Assembly: GCF_900055185.1 (NCBI RefSeq)
Contig: NZ_FIZX01000005.1
Location: 62,001-126,000, forward strand
DNA: 64,000 nucleotides
Origin: Grimontia celer
GTDB taxonomy: Bacteria > Pseudomonadota > Gammaproteobacteria > Enterobacterales > Vibrionaceae
Direction of reading: 5' to 3'
This document shows positions 36,416 to 46,556 of the stretch, in pieces. Each line of letters starts with the position of its first letter. Position 1 is the first letter of the stretch. The position numbers and the translations under genes are program-made. The notes below the pieces were generated by a model. It was not told the DNA's origin and made no database searches. It saw nothing but the letters and a program-made list of their open reading frames with translations.

Positions 36416-36576
36416 TACCAATCGTAGTAAATATCTGCTCATCCTAGCTTGTTAAAATGCTCGATAACTGCGTTGAAAAATTTGATTGTAGAATAACTAC
36501 TTATCGAAATTTTCCGCCTTGTTCTCGAGCATTTTTTCTGCGCTATTTCTGATCAGCTACCTACTGTGATTGGTAT
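36415..36576. repeat. 162-bp near-palindromic repeat element, copy 2
   Basis: Same length as copy 1 (1734-1895), 157 of 162 positions identical. It begins on the last base of the pyrE stop codon and ends GATTGGTAT. Blocks AAATGCTCGATAAC and GTTCTCGAGCATTT pair more fully here than in copy 1. No open frame of note. It separates pyrE from the slmA terminator. Confidence 0.85.
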
Positions 36577-36597
36577 AATCAACCTTGAAGAAAACAA

Positions 36598-36624
36598 AAA
36601 GGCTGCATTATGCAGCCTTTTTTT
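36598..36624. terminator. Bidirectional terminator, slmA side
   Basis: AAAGGCTGCA / TGCAGCCTTT with a TTA loop and flanking A and T tracts. It ends leftward slmA and could also stop pyrE transcripts that pass the repeat. Confidence 0.88.
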
Positions 36625-36642
36625 ATGCTTTTCGCAGCACAA

Positions 36643-37233
36643 TCAATTCAGTTGAGCGCTCAGAAGCTGCCAGTACTGGTCAAACTCTGCAGTCGGTGCG
36701 TATTTGAAGTTTGAACGCACAAAGCGGTTCAGGCTGCCTTCGACTTGTCCAAGGAGCTGAGCAGCCAACACTGTCTCATCAACGGGGAAACCTTTGCCTT
36801 CACGAAGGCGGCGCTCACGCAACACTTGACGCAGTTGGCTTTCGATTTTTTCGAACAACTGGTTGATACGTCCCTGCAGTCTGTCCTGCTCAAACATCAA
36901 GGCATGTCCGGTCATGATGCGTGTCAGTCCAGGATTGCGCTCACCGAAAACTAACAGTAATTGAAGAATCAAGCGTAAACGGGTCATCGTATCTTTTTCA
37001 TCACTTTGGATACGGTTGATGCGGGTGATCAGTGACTCTTCGATAAACTCAATCAAACCTTCAAACATGCGCGCTTTGCTTGGGAAATGGCGGTATAGCG
37101 CGGCTTCAGAAACGCCTACCTGCGCAGCAAGTTTAGCGGTGGTAATGCGTTGACTGCCCTGATTGGACTCCAGCATTTGCGCCAGGGCCTGGAGGATTTC
37201 CTCTCTGCGATTCTGCTTTTTTTGGCCAGCCAT
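36643..37233 (-). CDS. slmA: Nucleoid occlusion factor SlmA
   Basis: TetR-fold DNA-binding protein that stops FtsZ rings from forming over the chromosome. The 196 residues (E. coli 198) begin [22 protein letters not shown], with the helix-turn-helix [36 protein letters not shown]. The body [27 protein letters not shown] and the tail [13 protein letters not shown] match SlmA and not other TetR proteins. It lies between pyrE and dut, its standard place. Confidence 0.95.
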   Translation of the reverse strand: MAGQKKQNRREEILQALAQMLESNQGSQRITTAKLAAQVGVSEAALYRHFPSKARMFEGLIEFIEESLITRINRIQSDEKDTMTRLRLILQLLLVFGERNPGLTRIMTGHALMFEQDRLQGRINQLFEKIESQLRQVLRERRLREGKGFPVDETVLAAQLLGQVEGSLNRFVRSNFKYAPTAEFDQYWQLLSAQLN

Positions 37234-37387
37234 GAATAGATGGTTCCTTTATTGTTCTTGGGGTCACTGACCCGAAATCTAGGCTGAAGAGCCGCTATAT
37301 TAACGACGGCCTCTCTGTATTAAAAGAATAATGCACCTTGATTGCAGGTGAAGCCTACAGTAATTCCCGAAACCGTGAATACGGCAT

Positions 37388-37410
37388 AAAAAACGCCACA
37401 CTCATGTGGC
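37388..37410 (-). terminator. dut terminator
   Basis: On the reverse strand GCCACA / TGTGGC with a TGAG loop is followed by GTTTTTT. Confidence 0.82.
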
Positions 37411-37441
37411 ATTTTTCTGACTTTTCACCGGGTTAACGCTG

Positions 37442-37897
37442 TTATTTTGTACCAGAGTGTCCAAATCCTCCGGCACCACGCTCGGTCGCGTCGAAGTCTT
37501 CAACAATATTGAATTCTGCTTGAACAACCGGCACAAAAACCAGTTGCGCAATACGTTCACCTGGTTCAATGGTAAAGGTTGTGTTGCCGCGGTTCCAGCA
37601 TGAGACCATAAGCTGGCCTTGATAATCGGAGTCGATAAGGCCAACCAGATTACCCAACACAATGCCGTGTTTATGACCAAGACCTGAGCGTGGCAGGATG
37701 GTCGCAGCCAGTGAAGGGTCGGAAATGTGAATAGCAAGACCAGTAGGAAGTAGCTCTGTTTGACCTGGTTCGAGAGTCAGCGGCGCGTCCAGTACAGCGC
37801 GAAGGTCCAGACCCGCTGAGCCTTCAGTGGCATAAGCTGGTAGTGGGAATTCGTTACCGACGCGTGGGTCGAGGATTTTCAGATCGATTTTTTTCAT
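37442..37897 (-). CDS. dut: Deoxyuridine 5'-triphosphate nucleotidohydrolase
   Basis: Trimeric dUTPase that hydrolyses dUTP to dUMP, keeping uracil out of DNA and feeding thymidylate synthesis. The 151 residues match E. coli. The five motifs are readable: [53 protein letters not shown] and the C-terminal [10 protein letters not shown]. It is 20 bases behind coaBC; the two form a coaBC-dut operon as in E. coli. Confidence 0.97.
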   Translation of the reverse strand: MKKIDLKILDPRVGNEFPLPAYATEGSAGLDLRAVLDAPLTLEPGQTELLPTGLAIHISDPSLAATILPRSGLGHKHGIVLGNLVGLIDSDYQGQLMVSCWNRGNTTFTIEPGERIAQLVFVPVVQAEFNIVEDFDATERGAGGFGHSGTK

Positions 37898-37917
37898 AAC
37901 CTAGTTCCGCTGTTTAC

Positions 37918-39141
37918 TTATTTGATGTTGTAAAGTGCTGTAATTTCGCTGACAAGCTGGTTGCCAATATCTGATTTGCTCGCCAGAGGCAGTGCTTTAT
38001 CGCCTTTTGGCCAGTATAGGTGCAGCGCATTCTGGTCGCTGTTAAAGCCTTGTCCTTCCTGAGAGACATCGTTAGCGCAAATCAGGTCCAGATTCTTTTT
38101 CTGAAGTTTACCGCGTGCGTATTGCTCCACATCCTGGGTTTCAGCAGCAAAGCCGACGGTAAACGGGCGATTTTCTACCAATGAGGCGACAGAAGCGACG
38201 ATGTCAGGGTTTTTCACCAGCGTGATGGTCATTTCATCTTTGCCGTCTTTCTTCTTCATCTTTTGATCGGCAACATTGGTGGGTTTGAAATCGGCGACCG
38301 CCGCGCAGGCAACAAATATGTGATGCTTGGTAGCGTGAGCGTGAACAGCGTCATGCATTTCTTGCGCACTTTCGACATTTACTCGGTGAACGCCATTCGG
38401 CGTTGGCAGATTCACGGGGCCACTGACCAAAGTGACACTCGCGCCTCTTTTTGCGGCGGCTTCTGCAATCGCATAACCCATTTTGCCTGAGCTGTGATTG
38501 GTGAGGTAGCGTACCGGGTCGATGGCTTCGCGGGTTGGCCCAGCAGTAATAAGAAAAGAGGTGCCAGTGAGATCGCCTTCGGTAAAGTGAGCTTCAACCA
38601 GACCGACCAATTGCATCGGCTCTAGCATACGGCCAGGACCTATATCACCACATGCCTGTTCACCGCTTGCTGGCCCCCAAATGGGATATCCGCGACGCTT
38701 GAGGGTCGCTAAGTTTTCCTGTGTGGCTATGGCACGGTACATTTGCTGGTTCATGGCAGGTGCTACAGCTATCGGCGCATCTGTTGCCAAGCAAAGTGTG
38801 GTCAGCAGATCATTGCCCATGCCTGCAGACACCCGCGCAATCAGGTCAGCTGTAGCAGGTGCCAACAATACCAAATCTGCCCATTTGGCAATTTCGATAT
38901 GACCCATTGAGGCTTCAGCGGCAGGGTCAAGCAGACTATCAGACACAGGGTGGCCTGAGACAGCCTGCATGGTCAGCGGGGTGATAAATTCCTTCGCTGC
39001 ATGGGTCATCACAATGCGTACATCCGCACCACGTTCAATCAGGCGTCGCGTCAGATCTGCACACTTGTAAGCTGCGATTCCGCCGCCGATACCTAAAACA
39101 ATCCTTTTGCCCGACAGGGTCTGAGTGATTTTCTGAGCCAT
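37918..39141 (-). CDS. coaBC: Bifunctional phosphopantothenoylcysteine decarboxylase / synthetase
   Basis: Couples cysteine to 4'-phosphopantothenate and decarboxylates the product, two steps of coenzyme A synthesis. The 407 residues have an N-terminal FMN-binding CoaC domain ([16 protein letters not shown]; active histidine in [15 protein letters not shown]; cysteine in [14 protein letters not shown]) and a C-terminal CoaB domain ([28 protein letters not shown]). The ATG giving MAQKITQTL is chosen; an upstream TTG adds 14 residues without homology. It leads the coaBC-dut unit and works in the same pathway as coaD downstream. Confidence 0.95.
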   Translation of the reverse strand: MAQKITQTLSGKRIVLGIGGGIAAYKCADLTRRLIERGADVRIVMTHAAKEFITPLTMQAVSGHPVSDSLLDPAAEASMGHIEIAKWADLVLLAPATADLIARVSAGMGNDLLTTLCLATDAPIAVAPAMNQQMYRAIATQENLATLKRRGYPIWGPASGEQACGDIGPGRMLEPMQLVGLVEAHFTEGDLTGTSFLITAGPTREAIDPVRYLTNHSSGKMGYAIAEAAAKRGASVTLVSGPVNLPTPNGVHRVNVESAQEMHDAVHAHATKHHIFVACAAVADFKPTNVADQKMKKKDGKDEMTITLVKNPDIVASVASLVENRPFTVGFAAETQDVEQYARGKLQKKNLDLICANDVSQEGQGFNSDQNALHLYWPKGDKALPLASKSDIGNQLVSEITALYNIK

Positions 39142-39264
39142 AACTAATTTAGCCAATGGATAATGAGTGGAAAGATAACACAAAAGACCGGGAAAGCGTC
39201 TGTTGCACTATGACGAATGTGAAAGCGGCATTATTCGATAACAAAATGTAAATAAGTAGCCACT

Positions 39265-39281
39265 CAAACTCGCCGAGTTTG
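39265..39281. promoter_or_regulatory. Palindrome between coaBC and radC
   Basis: CAAACTCG-C-CGAGTTTG is a perfect 8-bp inverted repeat in the 226-base divergent gap, and a second palindrome TTGACGTCAA follows at about 39298. Both are operator-sized; no regulator is named. Confidence 0.35.
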
Positions 39282-39367
39282 TATGTCCATCGCAGTGTTT
39301 TGACGTCAATGTTGACGGTTTTCGGCGCGGGATTGACGCTCATGACTTTTGTTTCATCGAGATTGTC

Positions 39368-40042
39368 ATGTCGCTAAAAAATATGCCTGAAGAGTGCCGG
39401 CCACGTGAGAAGTTATTGGCGAGAGGCCCTGAGTCTCTGACCAATGCTGAGCTTCTTGCTATTTTCCTTCGCACCGGTGTGACGGGCATGAATGCGATTG
39501 AACTCGCTAGCTACCTTTTGGAAGATTTTGGTTCACTCAGAGGGCTAATGCAGGCTGAACTGAAGCAATTCAGCGCGCGCAAAGGGCTGGGCTCGGCGAA
39601 ATACGCCCAGCTTCAGGCTGTTTTAGAGCTCAGTAAGCGACATCTTGGCGAGACACTGGTGAGAGAAGATGCACTTTCCAGCCCTTCCCATACGGCAAGG
39701 TATCTTTCCATCAAACTGCGCGATCGTCCGAGGGAGGCGTTTTTGGTGTTATACCTTGATAACCAAAACCGTCCTATAAAGGACGAAATTTTATTTGAAG
39801 GCACGATCAATGCGGCGGCTGTTTACCCAAGGGAAGTGGTAAGGCGTTGTCTTGATTTGGGGGCCAATGCCGTGATTCTGGCGCATAACCATCCATCAGG
39901 CGTTGCGGAGCCGAGTGCTGCAGATAGGCATATTACAAACAGAATCGGTGATGCTTTGGCTTTAATGGACATTCGTTTACTCGACCATATGGTGATTGGG
40001 GACGGGGATGTGGTATCTTTCGCCGAGCGTGGTTGGATTTAA
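39368..40042 (+). CDS. radC: RadC family JAB/MPN protein
   Basis: A 224-residue RadC protein. An N-terminal helix-hairpin-helix part ([30 protein letters not shown]) precedes a C-terminal MPN+ domain with the metal-binding JAMM signature in [29 protein letters not shown]. The once-claimed DNA repair role is not well supported and the substrate is unknown. It is divergent from coaBC and upstream of rpmB, the standard gammaproteobacterial order. Confidence 0.95.
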   Translation: MSLKNMPEECRPREKLLARGPESLTNAELLAIFLRTGVTGMNAIELASYLLEDFGSLRGLMQAELKQFSARKGLGSAKYAQLQAVLELSKRHLGETLVREDALSSPSHTARYLSIKLRDRPREAFLVLYLDNQNRPIKDEILFEGTINAAAVYPREVVRRCLDLGANAVILAHNHPSGVAEPSAADRHITNRIGDALALMDIRLLDHMVIGDGDVVSFAERGWI

Positions 40043-40107
40043 GAGTATTCACTTACTCTGGTCGTCTTTAACACCTTCTCTCTAATTCGGTAGAAAGCTG
40101 CTTACAT

Positions 40108-40152
40108 GGCGTTTTTTCTGGGGACGAGTGAGGTTTACCTCAGGTCAACGCC
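40108..40152 (+). other. Nested hairpin between radC and rpmB
   Basis: GGCGTT (40108-40113) pairs with AACGCC (40147-40152); inside it GAGGT / ACCTC (40130-40134 and 40137-40141) forms a second stem. It lies after radC and before the rpmB promoter. No T tract follows; purpose unknown. Confidence 0.4.
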
Positions 40153-40204
40153 ACCTAGGTTGCTAAAAAACGATCAAAAACTGTCAAAAGGATCTGCTCG
40201 GGAC

Positions 40205-40233
40205 TTGAGCAATGGAAAGACAGTTAGTATAAT
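40205..40233 (+). promoter_or_regulatory. Sigma-70 promoter of rpmB-rpmG
   Basis: TTGAGC (40205-40210) and a perfect TATAAT (40228-40233) are 17 bases apart. Transcription would begin near 40240, giving a leader of about 90 bases before rpmB. Confidence 0.85.
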
Positions 40234-40266
40234 GCGCCACCTTTGATAGCCTTGACGTAGAGCCTG

Positions 40267-40295
40267 ACCTTGTTTGCAGGACTGGCGGACAAGGT
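40267..40295 (+). promoter_or_regulatory. Stem-loop in the rpmB leader
   Basis: ACCTTGT (40267-40273) pairs exactly with ACAAGGT (40289-40295), and the stem can extend inward by several G-U and G-C pairs. It lies about 35 bases before the rpmB start. A structured leader in a ribosomal protein mRNA suggests autogenous control; that is inference. Confidence 0.5.
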
Positions 40296-40329
40296 TGATA
40301 TCGAGCTGAAACGATTTGGAGAGACATTC

Positions 40330-40566
40330 ATGTCACGAGTATGCCAAGTAACTGGCAAGCGTCCTGTAGTTGGTAACAACCGCTCTCACGCTAATAACGC
40401 CACCAAGCGTCGTTTTCTGCCGAACCTGCAAACTCATCGTTTCTGGGTAGAAAGCGAAAACCGCTTCGTTAAACTGCGTCTTACCCCTAAAGGTATGCGC
40501 ATCATCGACAAGAAAGGTATTGATTCTGTTCTGGCAGATATCCGTGCCCGTGGTGAGAACGTTTAA
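40330..40566 (+). CDS. rpmB: 50S ribosomal protein L28
   Basis: Large-subunit protein L28, 78 residues as in E. coli. The start [34 protein letters not shown] is diagnostic and GGAGAGA gives the ribosome site; the open frame upstream of this ATG lies in the leader. Strong basic composition. It is followed by rpmG after 13 bases, the conserved rpmBG operon. Confidence 0.98.
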   Translation: MSRVCQVTGKRPVVGNNRSHANNATKRRFLPNLQTHRFWVESENRFVKLRLTPKGMRIIDKKGIDSVLADIRARGENV

Positions 40567-40579
40567 GAGGACTTAAAGA

Positions 40580-40747
40580 ATGGCTAAAGGCATTCGCGAG
40601 AAGATCCGCCTGGTATCATCTGCTGGTACTGGTCACTTCTACACTACTGATAAGAACAAACGTAACATGCCGGGCAAGTTCGAGATCAAGAAATTTGATC
40701 CAGTTGTTCGTCAACACGTTATGTACAAAGAAGCAAAAATCAAGTAA
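40580..40747 (+). CDS. rpmG: 50S ribosomal protein L33
   Basis: Large-subunit protein L33, 55 residues: it begins [20 protein letters not shown] and continues with a YTTDKNKRN segment, ending KEAKIK. It lacks the four-cysteine zinc ribbon of the alternative C+ type, so it is the zinc-independent form. The gene is short and easily missed. It follows rpmB directly and ends at a terminator. Confidence 0.97.
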   Translation: MAKGIREKIRLVSSAGTGHFYTTDKNKRNMPGKFEIKKFDPVVRQHVMYKEAKIK

Positions 40748-40769
40748 TTGGTTTTCGCCTCTTATAAAG

Positions 40770-40794
40770 AACCCGGCTTTGGCTGGGTTTTTTT
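40770..40794 (+). terminator. rpmBG terminator
   Basis: AACCCGGC / GCTGGGTT (one G-U pair) with a TTTG loop followed by TTTTT. Confidence 0.85.
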
Positions 40795-40861
40795 ATATCT
40801 GTAAATCAGAGACTTCCGGATATACACTTTGAGTGACGATTGATGACACTGAGAGTGAGCG

Positions 40862-41368
40862 ATGGCTACACCGTCCCGCAGAACATTCAATAATTTCCTT
40901 ATCCTAGGTATTTTGGCGTTTATCACACTGATAAACCTGCCAACCTATCTCAGAAGCCAGCTGGAAGAAAGTGAGGCCGAACAACTGGTTGAGCAGGTAC
41001 TGCCTGATGGGATCATTGCTTTGATGCCATCCGATGTGGAAGTCAAAGCGCTGCGTTTTCCGAAATTTACCCTCACCAATGCAATGCCCTGGCAAACAGA
41101 TAGAAAGCTTTCTATCTCGGCCACTGAATTGGCAAACCGATGGATTAACCTGTCTGGCACAGAAATCGACACGGACACCTACGACAAGTTAAAACCAGGT
41201 CTTCGTGACCCGGCGACTTTGGTGGTGGATAGAGGTGAATCTGTTGAGCCTTTACGTCTGACCTACTATCAATTGCCTCAATTCTGGCTCATTCAAAACT
41301 GGGAAAACCGTTGGCTTGCGGTCTCAGTTGATCCAAACTACCTGTTCCCATTCGCCAACCAGAATTAG
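40862..41368 (+). CDS. Conserved uncharacterised single-pass membrane protein
   Basis: A 168-residue protein with one N-terminal membrane helix ([22 protein letters not shown]) and a soluble, presumably periplasmic, remainder rich in Trp, Leu and Asp. I recognise no domain. A gene at this place, between rpmG and mutM, is regular in Vibrionaceae, so it is probably a real lineage gene. It ends four bases before mutM and is likely co-transcribed with it. Confidence 0.8.
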   Translation: MATPSRRTFNNFLILGILAFITLINLPTYLRSQLEESEAEQLVEQVLPDGIIALMPSDVEVKALRFPKFTLTNAMPWQTDRKLSISATELANRWINLSGTEIDTDTYDKLKPGLRDPATLVVDRGESVEPLRLTYYQLPQFWLIQNWENRWLAVSVDPNYLFPFANQN

Positions 41369-41372
41369 CAGG

Positions 41373-42182
41373 ATGCCAGAATTACCGGAAGTTGAAGTGA
41401 GCCGTATGGGTATTAAGCCCCATGCGACGGATCAGGTAGTCACCAAACTGGAGGTCAGACAGCCCAAACTACGTTGGCCTGTTCCGGACACCTTATTTGA
41501 TATCGAAGGCCAGACAATTCGTGCAGTGAAACGCCGCGCAAAGTACTTGATATTGGAAACGGATATTGGCTATGCGCTGGTGCATTTAGGAATGTCAGGC
41601 AGTTTACGTGTACTGTCGCAGGCGACAGCGCCTGATAAGCACGATCATGTCGATTTACACCTCTCCAATGGAAAAGTGATTCGCTACAACGATCCACGCC
41701 GATTTGGTGCCTGGCTTTGGCAGGAAAAGGGCGGTGATCACCCTGCTTTGGAAAAACTCGGTCCCGAGCCACTCACTGACGCGTTTACCGGTGAGTATCT
41801 GTTTGAAAAGGCGCAGGGGAAACGCACGGCGATTAAGCAATTTATTATGGATAACGCCGTCGTTGTCGGGGTGGGGAACATCTACGCCAATGAATCCCTG
41901 TTCACCTCTAGAATTCACCCAAAGCGTCCAGCAGGACAGCTTAATCTTGATGAAGCTAATACACTGGTGGCTGATATCAAAGATGTTCTGGCAACTGCCA
42001 TCAAGCAAGGTGGCACGACGCTGAAAGATTTCACTCAAGCTGATGGCAAGCCTGGCTACTTTGCGCAAGAGTTGTTGGTGTATGGCAGGCAAGGTAAGCC
42101 GTGCCCAGAGTGTGACACTGAGCTTGAGAGCGTCAAGATAGGGCAGCGAAATACGGTGTTTTGCCCCGAGTGCCAAAAATAA
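41373..42182 (+). CDS. mutM: Formamidopyrimidine-DNA glycosylase
   Basis: Removes 8-oxoguanine and formamidopyrimidines from DNA and nicks the backbone. The 269 residues match the family. The start must be MPELPEVE because the N-terminal proline is the catalytic nucleophile; E3 is also catalytic. K-containing HLGMSG, the NIYANESLF void-filling region and a C-terminal zinc finger with paired cysteines (CPEC and CPEC) follow. Any longer frame would mask P2 and is rejected. It follows the small membrane protein by four bases. Confidence 0.97.
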   Translation: MPELPEVEVSRMGIKPHATDQVVTKLEVRQPKLRWPVPDTLFDIEGQTIRAVKRRAKYLILETDIGYALVHLGMSGSLRVLSQATAPDKHDHVDLHLSNGKVIRYNDPRRFGAWLWQEKGGDHPALEKLGPEPLTDAFTGEYLFEKAQGKRTAIKQFIMDNAVVVGVGNIYANESLFTSRIHPKRPAGQLNLDEANTLVADIKDVLATAIKQGGTTLKDFTQADGKPGYFAQELLVYGRQGKPCPECDTELESVKIGQRNTVFCPECQK

Positions 42183-42183
42183 C

Positions 42184-42205
42184 AAAGCCCGCTTAAGCGG
42201 GCTTT
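42184..42205. terminator. Terminator between convergent mutM and coaD
   Basis: AAAGCCCGC / GCGGGCTTT with a TTAA loop. Both convergent genes end within ten bases of it. Confidence 0.82.
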
Positions 42206-42212
42206 GTCGTTG

Positions 42213-42770
<558 letters not shown>

Positions 42771-42891
42771 CTACTACAACCCAAGATGATGAAAATACCA
42801 ACAGATCCGACACTTTTTCTTTCCATCCAACCCTTAGCGACAAGCCGCTCATCAGGTATGATCGAGGGAGTCTTGGCGTTAGGTAGCGATA

Positions 42892-43929
42892 ATGAAAAAA
42901 ATCCTTGTCATCAGAAACGATAAAATTGGCGATTTTATGCTGGCATGGCCGGCATTTGCCATGTTGAAGCAATCTATGCCAGACGCAGAAATTACCGCTT
43001 TGGTGCCGTCCTACACCAAAGCGTTGGCTGAGCTTTGTCCTTCGATTGACAAGGTACTGGTAGATTGCGGCAAGAAAGCGGATAAGCTGAGTAAGAAAGA
43101 GCTTGTCAGCCAAATTAAAGCCGAGCAGTTTGATGCTTCAATTTGTCTGTTTTCAGACAGCTACAATGCAACGCTGGTTTGGAAAGCGAATATTCCTTTC
43201 CGATTGGCACCAGCGACCAAAATCTCCCAATTCCTCTACAACCACAGGGTAACGCAGCGCCGTTCGCAATCAGCCAAGCCGGAATTTGAATACAATATCG
43301 ACCTTATCCGTGCTTTCCTCAGCAAGCAGGGGGTTGATGCAAAAGAAGTTAGTGCGCCTTACCTGTCTTTTGCTCACGAAACACTGTTAACGCAAAAGCA
43401 AAAACTCTCTGCGGCATTAGGACTCAGCGCCGATAAACCTTGGCTTTATGTACATGCAGGGAGTGGCGGCTCAGCGAACAACCTGTCACTGACACAGTAC
43501 ACAGATTTGGTCGTGGGTATTGCCTCAGATAAAGAGATTGAAGTGGTGCTTACCGCGGGTCCAGGGGAAGAAAAGAAAGCTGCGGAACTGCAATCCCTGC
43601 TAGCGGAAAAGTCGGTTCACTCTGTCGTCTATGACAAGAACGATGGCTTGCAGGATTTCACCCAATCCATAGCGTGTGCAAATGCATTTATTGCAGGTTC
43701 TACAGGGCCTTTGCACATAGCAGCGACGGTTGATGTGCCAACCATTGGCTTTTTCCCTGCCAAACGCAGCGCCACACCACTTCGCTGGAAGCCAATTAAC
43801 AGTGAAGGAAGCCACATTGCGTTTGCGCCGCCAGCAGCGAAAGACAAGGAAGAGGCGGCAGACATGTCTAAGGTTGCAATCGAAGCCATTCTGCCAGAAG
43901 TGAGAAATTTCTTGGGGCGCGTTATTTAG
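42892..43929 (+). CDS. GT9 (heptosyltransferase family) glycosyltransferase
   Basis: A 345-residue glycosyltransferase of family 9. It opens [25 protein letters not shown], the typical N-terminal Rossmann start with the catalytic Asp of GD, and carries the donor-site block [15 protein letters not shown] and [24 protein letters not shown] near the C-terminus. It should add a heptose or related sugar to the LPS core in the cytosol; the acceptor cannot be read from sequence. AGGTAGCG precedes the ATG. Its last 8 bases overlap the convergent next gene. Confidence 0.88.
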   Translation: MKKILVIRNDKIGDFMLAWPAFAMLKQSMPDAEITALVPSYTKALAELCPSIDKVLVDCGKKADKLSKKELVSQIKAEQFDASICLFSDSYNATLVWKANIPFRLAPATKISQFLYNHRVTQRRSQSAKPEFEYNIDLIRAFLSKQGVDAKEVSAPYLSFAHETLLTQKQKLSAALGLSADKPWLYVHAGSGGSANNLSLTQYTDLVVGIASDKEIEVVLTAGPGEEKKAAELQSLLAEKSVHSVVYDKNDGLQDFTQSIACANAFIAGSTGPLHIAATVDVPTIGFFPAKRSATPLRWKPINSEGSHIAFAPPAAKDKEEAADMSKVAIEAILPEVRNFLGRVI

Positions 43930-44704
43930 CAGCGCGACTGTCGTTAGCCCGGATCCACAAATCGGCGTACTTCACAAAGGTGGAGTGCGCTGAAAGTACC
44001 GCAATTAAAAAACCCTGCTTGCCATCCAAGAAACCACGTTTCAGTACATACATCTTAAGAAAACATCCCAATGCATGAAGGATTCCTTGGCTGATACTGC
44101 TTTTCTTTCCCCGAGCCTGGCGTCCGTCTGCCCATGACTTGGCATAGAATGCAGACTTCACCAGATACTGGTGCAGATCCCGATAAGAATAATGCAGCAT
44201 ATCGCCATTAAGCGTTTGCTTGGTAGAGCCTTCCGGCTCAATGATTTTCTCGTGCACCAGTGCGTCGTTGTAGCCAGTTAGCTTGCGAGGATACAGGCGC
44301 ACGATTTTGTCGTACCAACCCGAGTGTTTGAGGAACCGGCCAAAGACCCACGTCGTACGGCGAAGAATAAATAGCGTGTTTTGCGGTGGATCGGCAAGTA
44401 CGCCAAGAATACTGTTTTTAAGCTCTTCAGTGATCACTTCGTCCGCATCAATCGCCAGTACCCAATCTTTGGTGGCATAGCTTTGTGCGAGCTGCTTTTG
44501 CTTACCAAATCCGGGCCATTCTGCGTTCACATGGACCTTAGCACCCGCGGCTTCAGCAATAGCTATGGTGTTATCTGTGCTGCCAGAATCGACAACAATG
44601 ATTTCGTCTACCCAGTCTAGAGAAGCGAGGCATTCAGGCAATATCTGCTCTTCGTTTTTGGTGATGATAATTGCGCTGATGGTGGCGCGCTGAGCCTGGC
44701 TCAT
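43922..44704 (-). CDS. GT2 LPS core glycosyltransferase, WaaE/KdtX type
   Basis: A 260-residue family 2 enzyme. The fold signature [36 protein letters not shown] and the metal-binding [10 protein letters not shown] are followed by [15 protein letters not shown] and the C-terminal amphipathic helices typical of WaaE/KdtX. WaaE in Klebsiella and Serratia adds a beta-glucose to the first core heptose; the same role is likely here. It overlaps the upstream GT9 gene by ATGA and the convergent GT9 gene by 8 bases. Confidence 0.85.
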   Translation of the reverse strand: MSQAQRATISAIIITKNEEQILPECLASLDWVDEIIVVDSGSTDNTIAIAEAAGAKVHVNAEWPGFGKQKQLAQSYATKDWVLAIDADEVITEELKNSILGVLADPPQNTLFILRRTTWVFGRFLKHSGWYDKIVRLYPRKLTGYNDALVHEKIIEPEGSTKQTLNGDMLHYSYRDLHQYLVKSAFYAKSWADGRQARGKKSSISQGILHALGCFLKMYVLKRGFLDGKQGFLIAVLSAHSTFVKYADLWIRANDSRAAK

Positions 44705-45756
44705 AGCAGTTCCTCTTTGTCGGTGACTTCATCGAATCGAGCTATCACCGACTCAATCGTAATGCGTTGCATGGCGTCCTCGTCTTTCACTCTGGTGCGC
44801 CAAGAGACCTCTTCAACTGTTTTACCCGTCTCCGCGTTTATCGCTTCGGCATAAGCACTGACAACATAGTGCCGCCAGTTATAAGGGCCGGTTCGTGCTG
44901 GATTGTGATGGGCATAGAGTCCAATCACGGGTGTGCCGACAGCATTGGCAAGGTGAGCCGGGCCGCTGTCGGGTGCCAGTACCAAAGAAGCGTGTTTTTC
45001 CAGTGCCAGTAATTGAAGAAGGGTGGTTTTGCCAATGAGGTTTTTCACGGACTGTGATAGCTGGCGTTCAATCGCTTGGCCCAACTCGACCTCAATTTTT
45101 CCGGGGCCACCTGCGAGGATAACGTCAAAACCTTTACGTAATGCATGCTCGATGACACCCGCATAGCCTTCTGCAGTCCAGTTTTTGAAAGCCTTGCTGG
45201 CCGCAGGTGCCACTATCAGAGTGGGTTTACCGCTCAATTGATCTTTCGCCCAAGTGAGCTCCTCGTCAGCAATGGGCAAAGACCATGTTGGTGTTTGGGG
45301 CTGGAGCCCCAGCGTTTCAGTGAACGCCATAAAACCATCTAGTACATGCAGTGATTGTGGTGATGGCACTTTGATATTGGTAAAGAAGGATTGGAGGTCG
45401 CTAGCCCTTACTTTATCGAAACCTAGTCGGTATTTGGCTTTGATACCGATGGAAAGCAAGCTGGCACGAATGGCGCTTTGCATGTGCAGAAGTGCATCAA
45501 ACTTTTGCCCTTTCAGTGATTGCCAAACCGCTTTCATGCCCTTGAACCCTTGCTTCTTATCAAAAGCAATAACAGTGACATTCGGTAAAAGAGGCGTTAG
45601 TAAAACGGCCTCTGCTTTACCTGCTATCCAGGTGATCTTGGTTTTTGGCCATTGCGTTTGAATAGCCTGAACTGCGGCCACGGCGTTGCATACATCACCA
45701 ATCGCAGAAAGACGAAGGATACAAAGAGACTGAGGTGCGGTGGAAAAAAGGGCCAT
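44701..45756 (-). CDS. GT9 heptosyltransferase, WaaC-like
   Basis: A 351-residue GT9 protein. The N-terminus [24 protein letters not shown] contains the GD catalytic pair; the donor-binding part is [36 protein letters not shown]. Its position next to kdkA and waaA suggests it adds the first heptose to Kdo, the WaaC/OpsX role, but the family does not give the linkage. The ATG giving MALFSTAPQ is chosen; a longer frame upstream covers the kdkA promoter. Operon with the GT2 gene through a 4-base overlap. Confidence 0.85.
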   Translation of the reverse strand: MALFSTAPQSLCILRLSAIGDVCNAVAAVQAIQTQWPKTKITWIAGKAEAVLLTPLLPNVTVIAFDKKQGFKGMKAVWQSLKGQKFDALLHMQSAIRASLLSIGIKAKYRLGFDKVRASDLQSFFTNIKVPSPQSLHVLDGFMAFTETLGLQPQTPTWSLPIADEELTWAKDQLSGKPTLIVAPAASKAFKNWTAEGYAGVIEHALRKGFDVILAGGPGKIEVELGQAIERQLSQSVKNLIGKTTLLQLLALEKHASLVLAPDSGPAHLANAVGTPVIGLYAHHNPARTGPYNWRHYVVSAYAEAINAETGKTVEEVSWRTRVKDEDAMQRITIESVIARFDEVTDKEELL

Positions 45757-45815
45757 GATGCTGCTTATGTGGTTATCTTGCCTGAAATTATGCAGTTGCC
45801 GATCTGCAATGTAAA

Positions 45816-46556
45816 ATGCCTTCGATGAGAATAGGCCGATTAATGGGAGCGCCTGTGGAATTGCTGGCTGATAACAATATCCGTGTTTGGTTCGACGAGG
45901 CTTTGCTGCATGAAGATGCATTGAAAAGTTTCGACATTGTTTTTTGGCAAGACGAAGGCGCGGTGATCGGTTCAGCCACAGGCCGCGGTACCACTTGGTT
46001 TGTGAAAACGAAAACCGTTCCTGCGGCGCTGCGTCACTATCGCCGCGGTGGGCTATTTGGAAAGTTAGTCAGCGACAGCTATTTCTTTACCGGATGGGAA
46101 AGCACCCGCTCTGCCGCAGAATTTAACTTGCTCCACTACTTGCGCGAACAGGGCATTCCCGTGCCACGTCCGTTGGCGGCAAGAGCGATTAAAGATGGGT
46201 TGACTTATCAAGCCGATATTTTGGTCGAAAAGATTGATGGTGCGAAAGACTTGGTTGATGTGTTAAAGGGCTCACCGCTCACTGAAGACAAGTATCGCGA
46301 CATAGGAAAGCTAGTTCGAAAGCTCCATGATGCAGGCGTTTGCCACACTGATCTGAACATTCATAATATCCTGCGCGATGACAAAGGTGCTTTTTGGCTT
46401 ATTGACTTTGATAAGTGCGGTCGTCGCTCAGGAGAGGGCTGGAAAGCTGCAAACTTAAGCCGGCTGCAGCGATCGTTTCGCAAAGAAGTGGGCAAACGCC
46501 AAATCCAATGGCAGGAGTCAGACTGGCAGTTTTTGCTTCAAGGCTACGGCCATTAA
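45816..46556 (+). CDS. kdkA: 3-deoxy-D-manno-octulosonic acid kinase
   Basis: Phosphorylates position 4 of the single Kdo on lipid A. In Haemophilus and Vibrio this phosphate replaces the second Kdo. The 246-residue protein has a kinase-like fold: lysine in TTWFVKTKTVPAALRHYRRGG, catalytic VCHTDLNIHNIL and metal-binding FWLIDFDKC. The start is uncertain: in-frame ATGs at 45816, 45825 and 45843, none with a strong ribosome site. It faces waaA convergently with a 4-base overlap and diverges from the GT9 gene. Confidence 0.92.
   Translation: MPSMRIGRLMGAPVELLADNNIRVWFDEALLHEDALKSFDIVFWQDEGAVIGSATGRGTTWFVKTKTVPAALRHYRRGGLFGKLVSDSYFFTGWESTRSAAEFNLLHYLREQGIPVPRPLAARAIKDGLTYQADILVEKIDGAKDLVDVLKGSPLTEDKYRDIGKLVRKLHDAGVCHTDLNIHNILRDDKGAFWLIDFDKCGRRSGEGWKAANLSRLQRSFRKEVGKRQIQWQESDWQFLLQGYGH

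Noticed and set aside
42882-42888. GGTAGCG resembling the core of the RfaH-recruiting ops element at the start of the LPS locus
   Set aside because: Only 7 of 12 consensus positions match, all clustered, and it overlaps the ribosome site directly before the ATG; ops elements lie in the untranslated leader.
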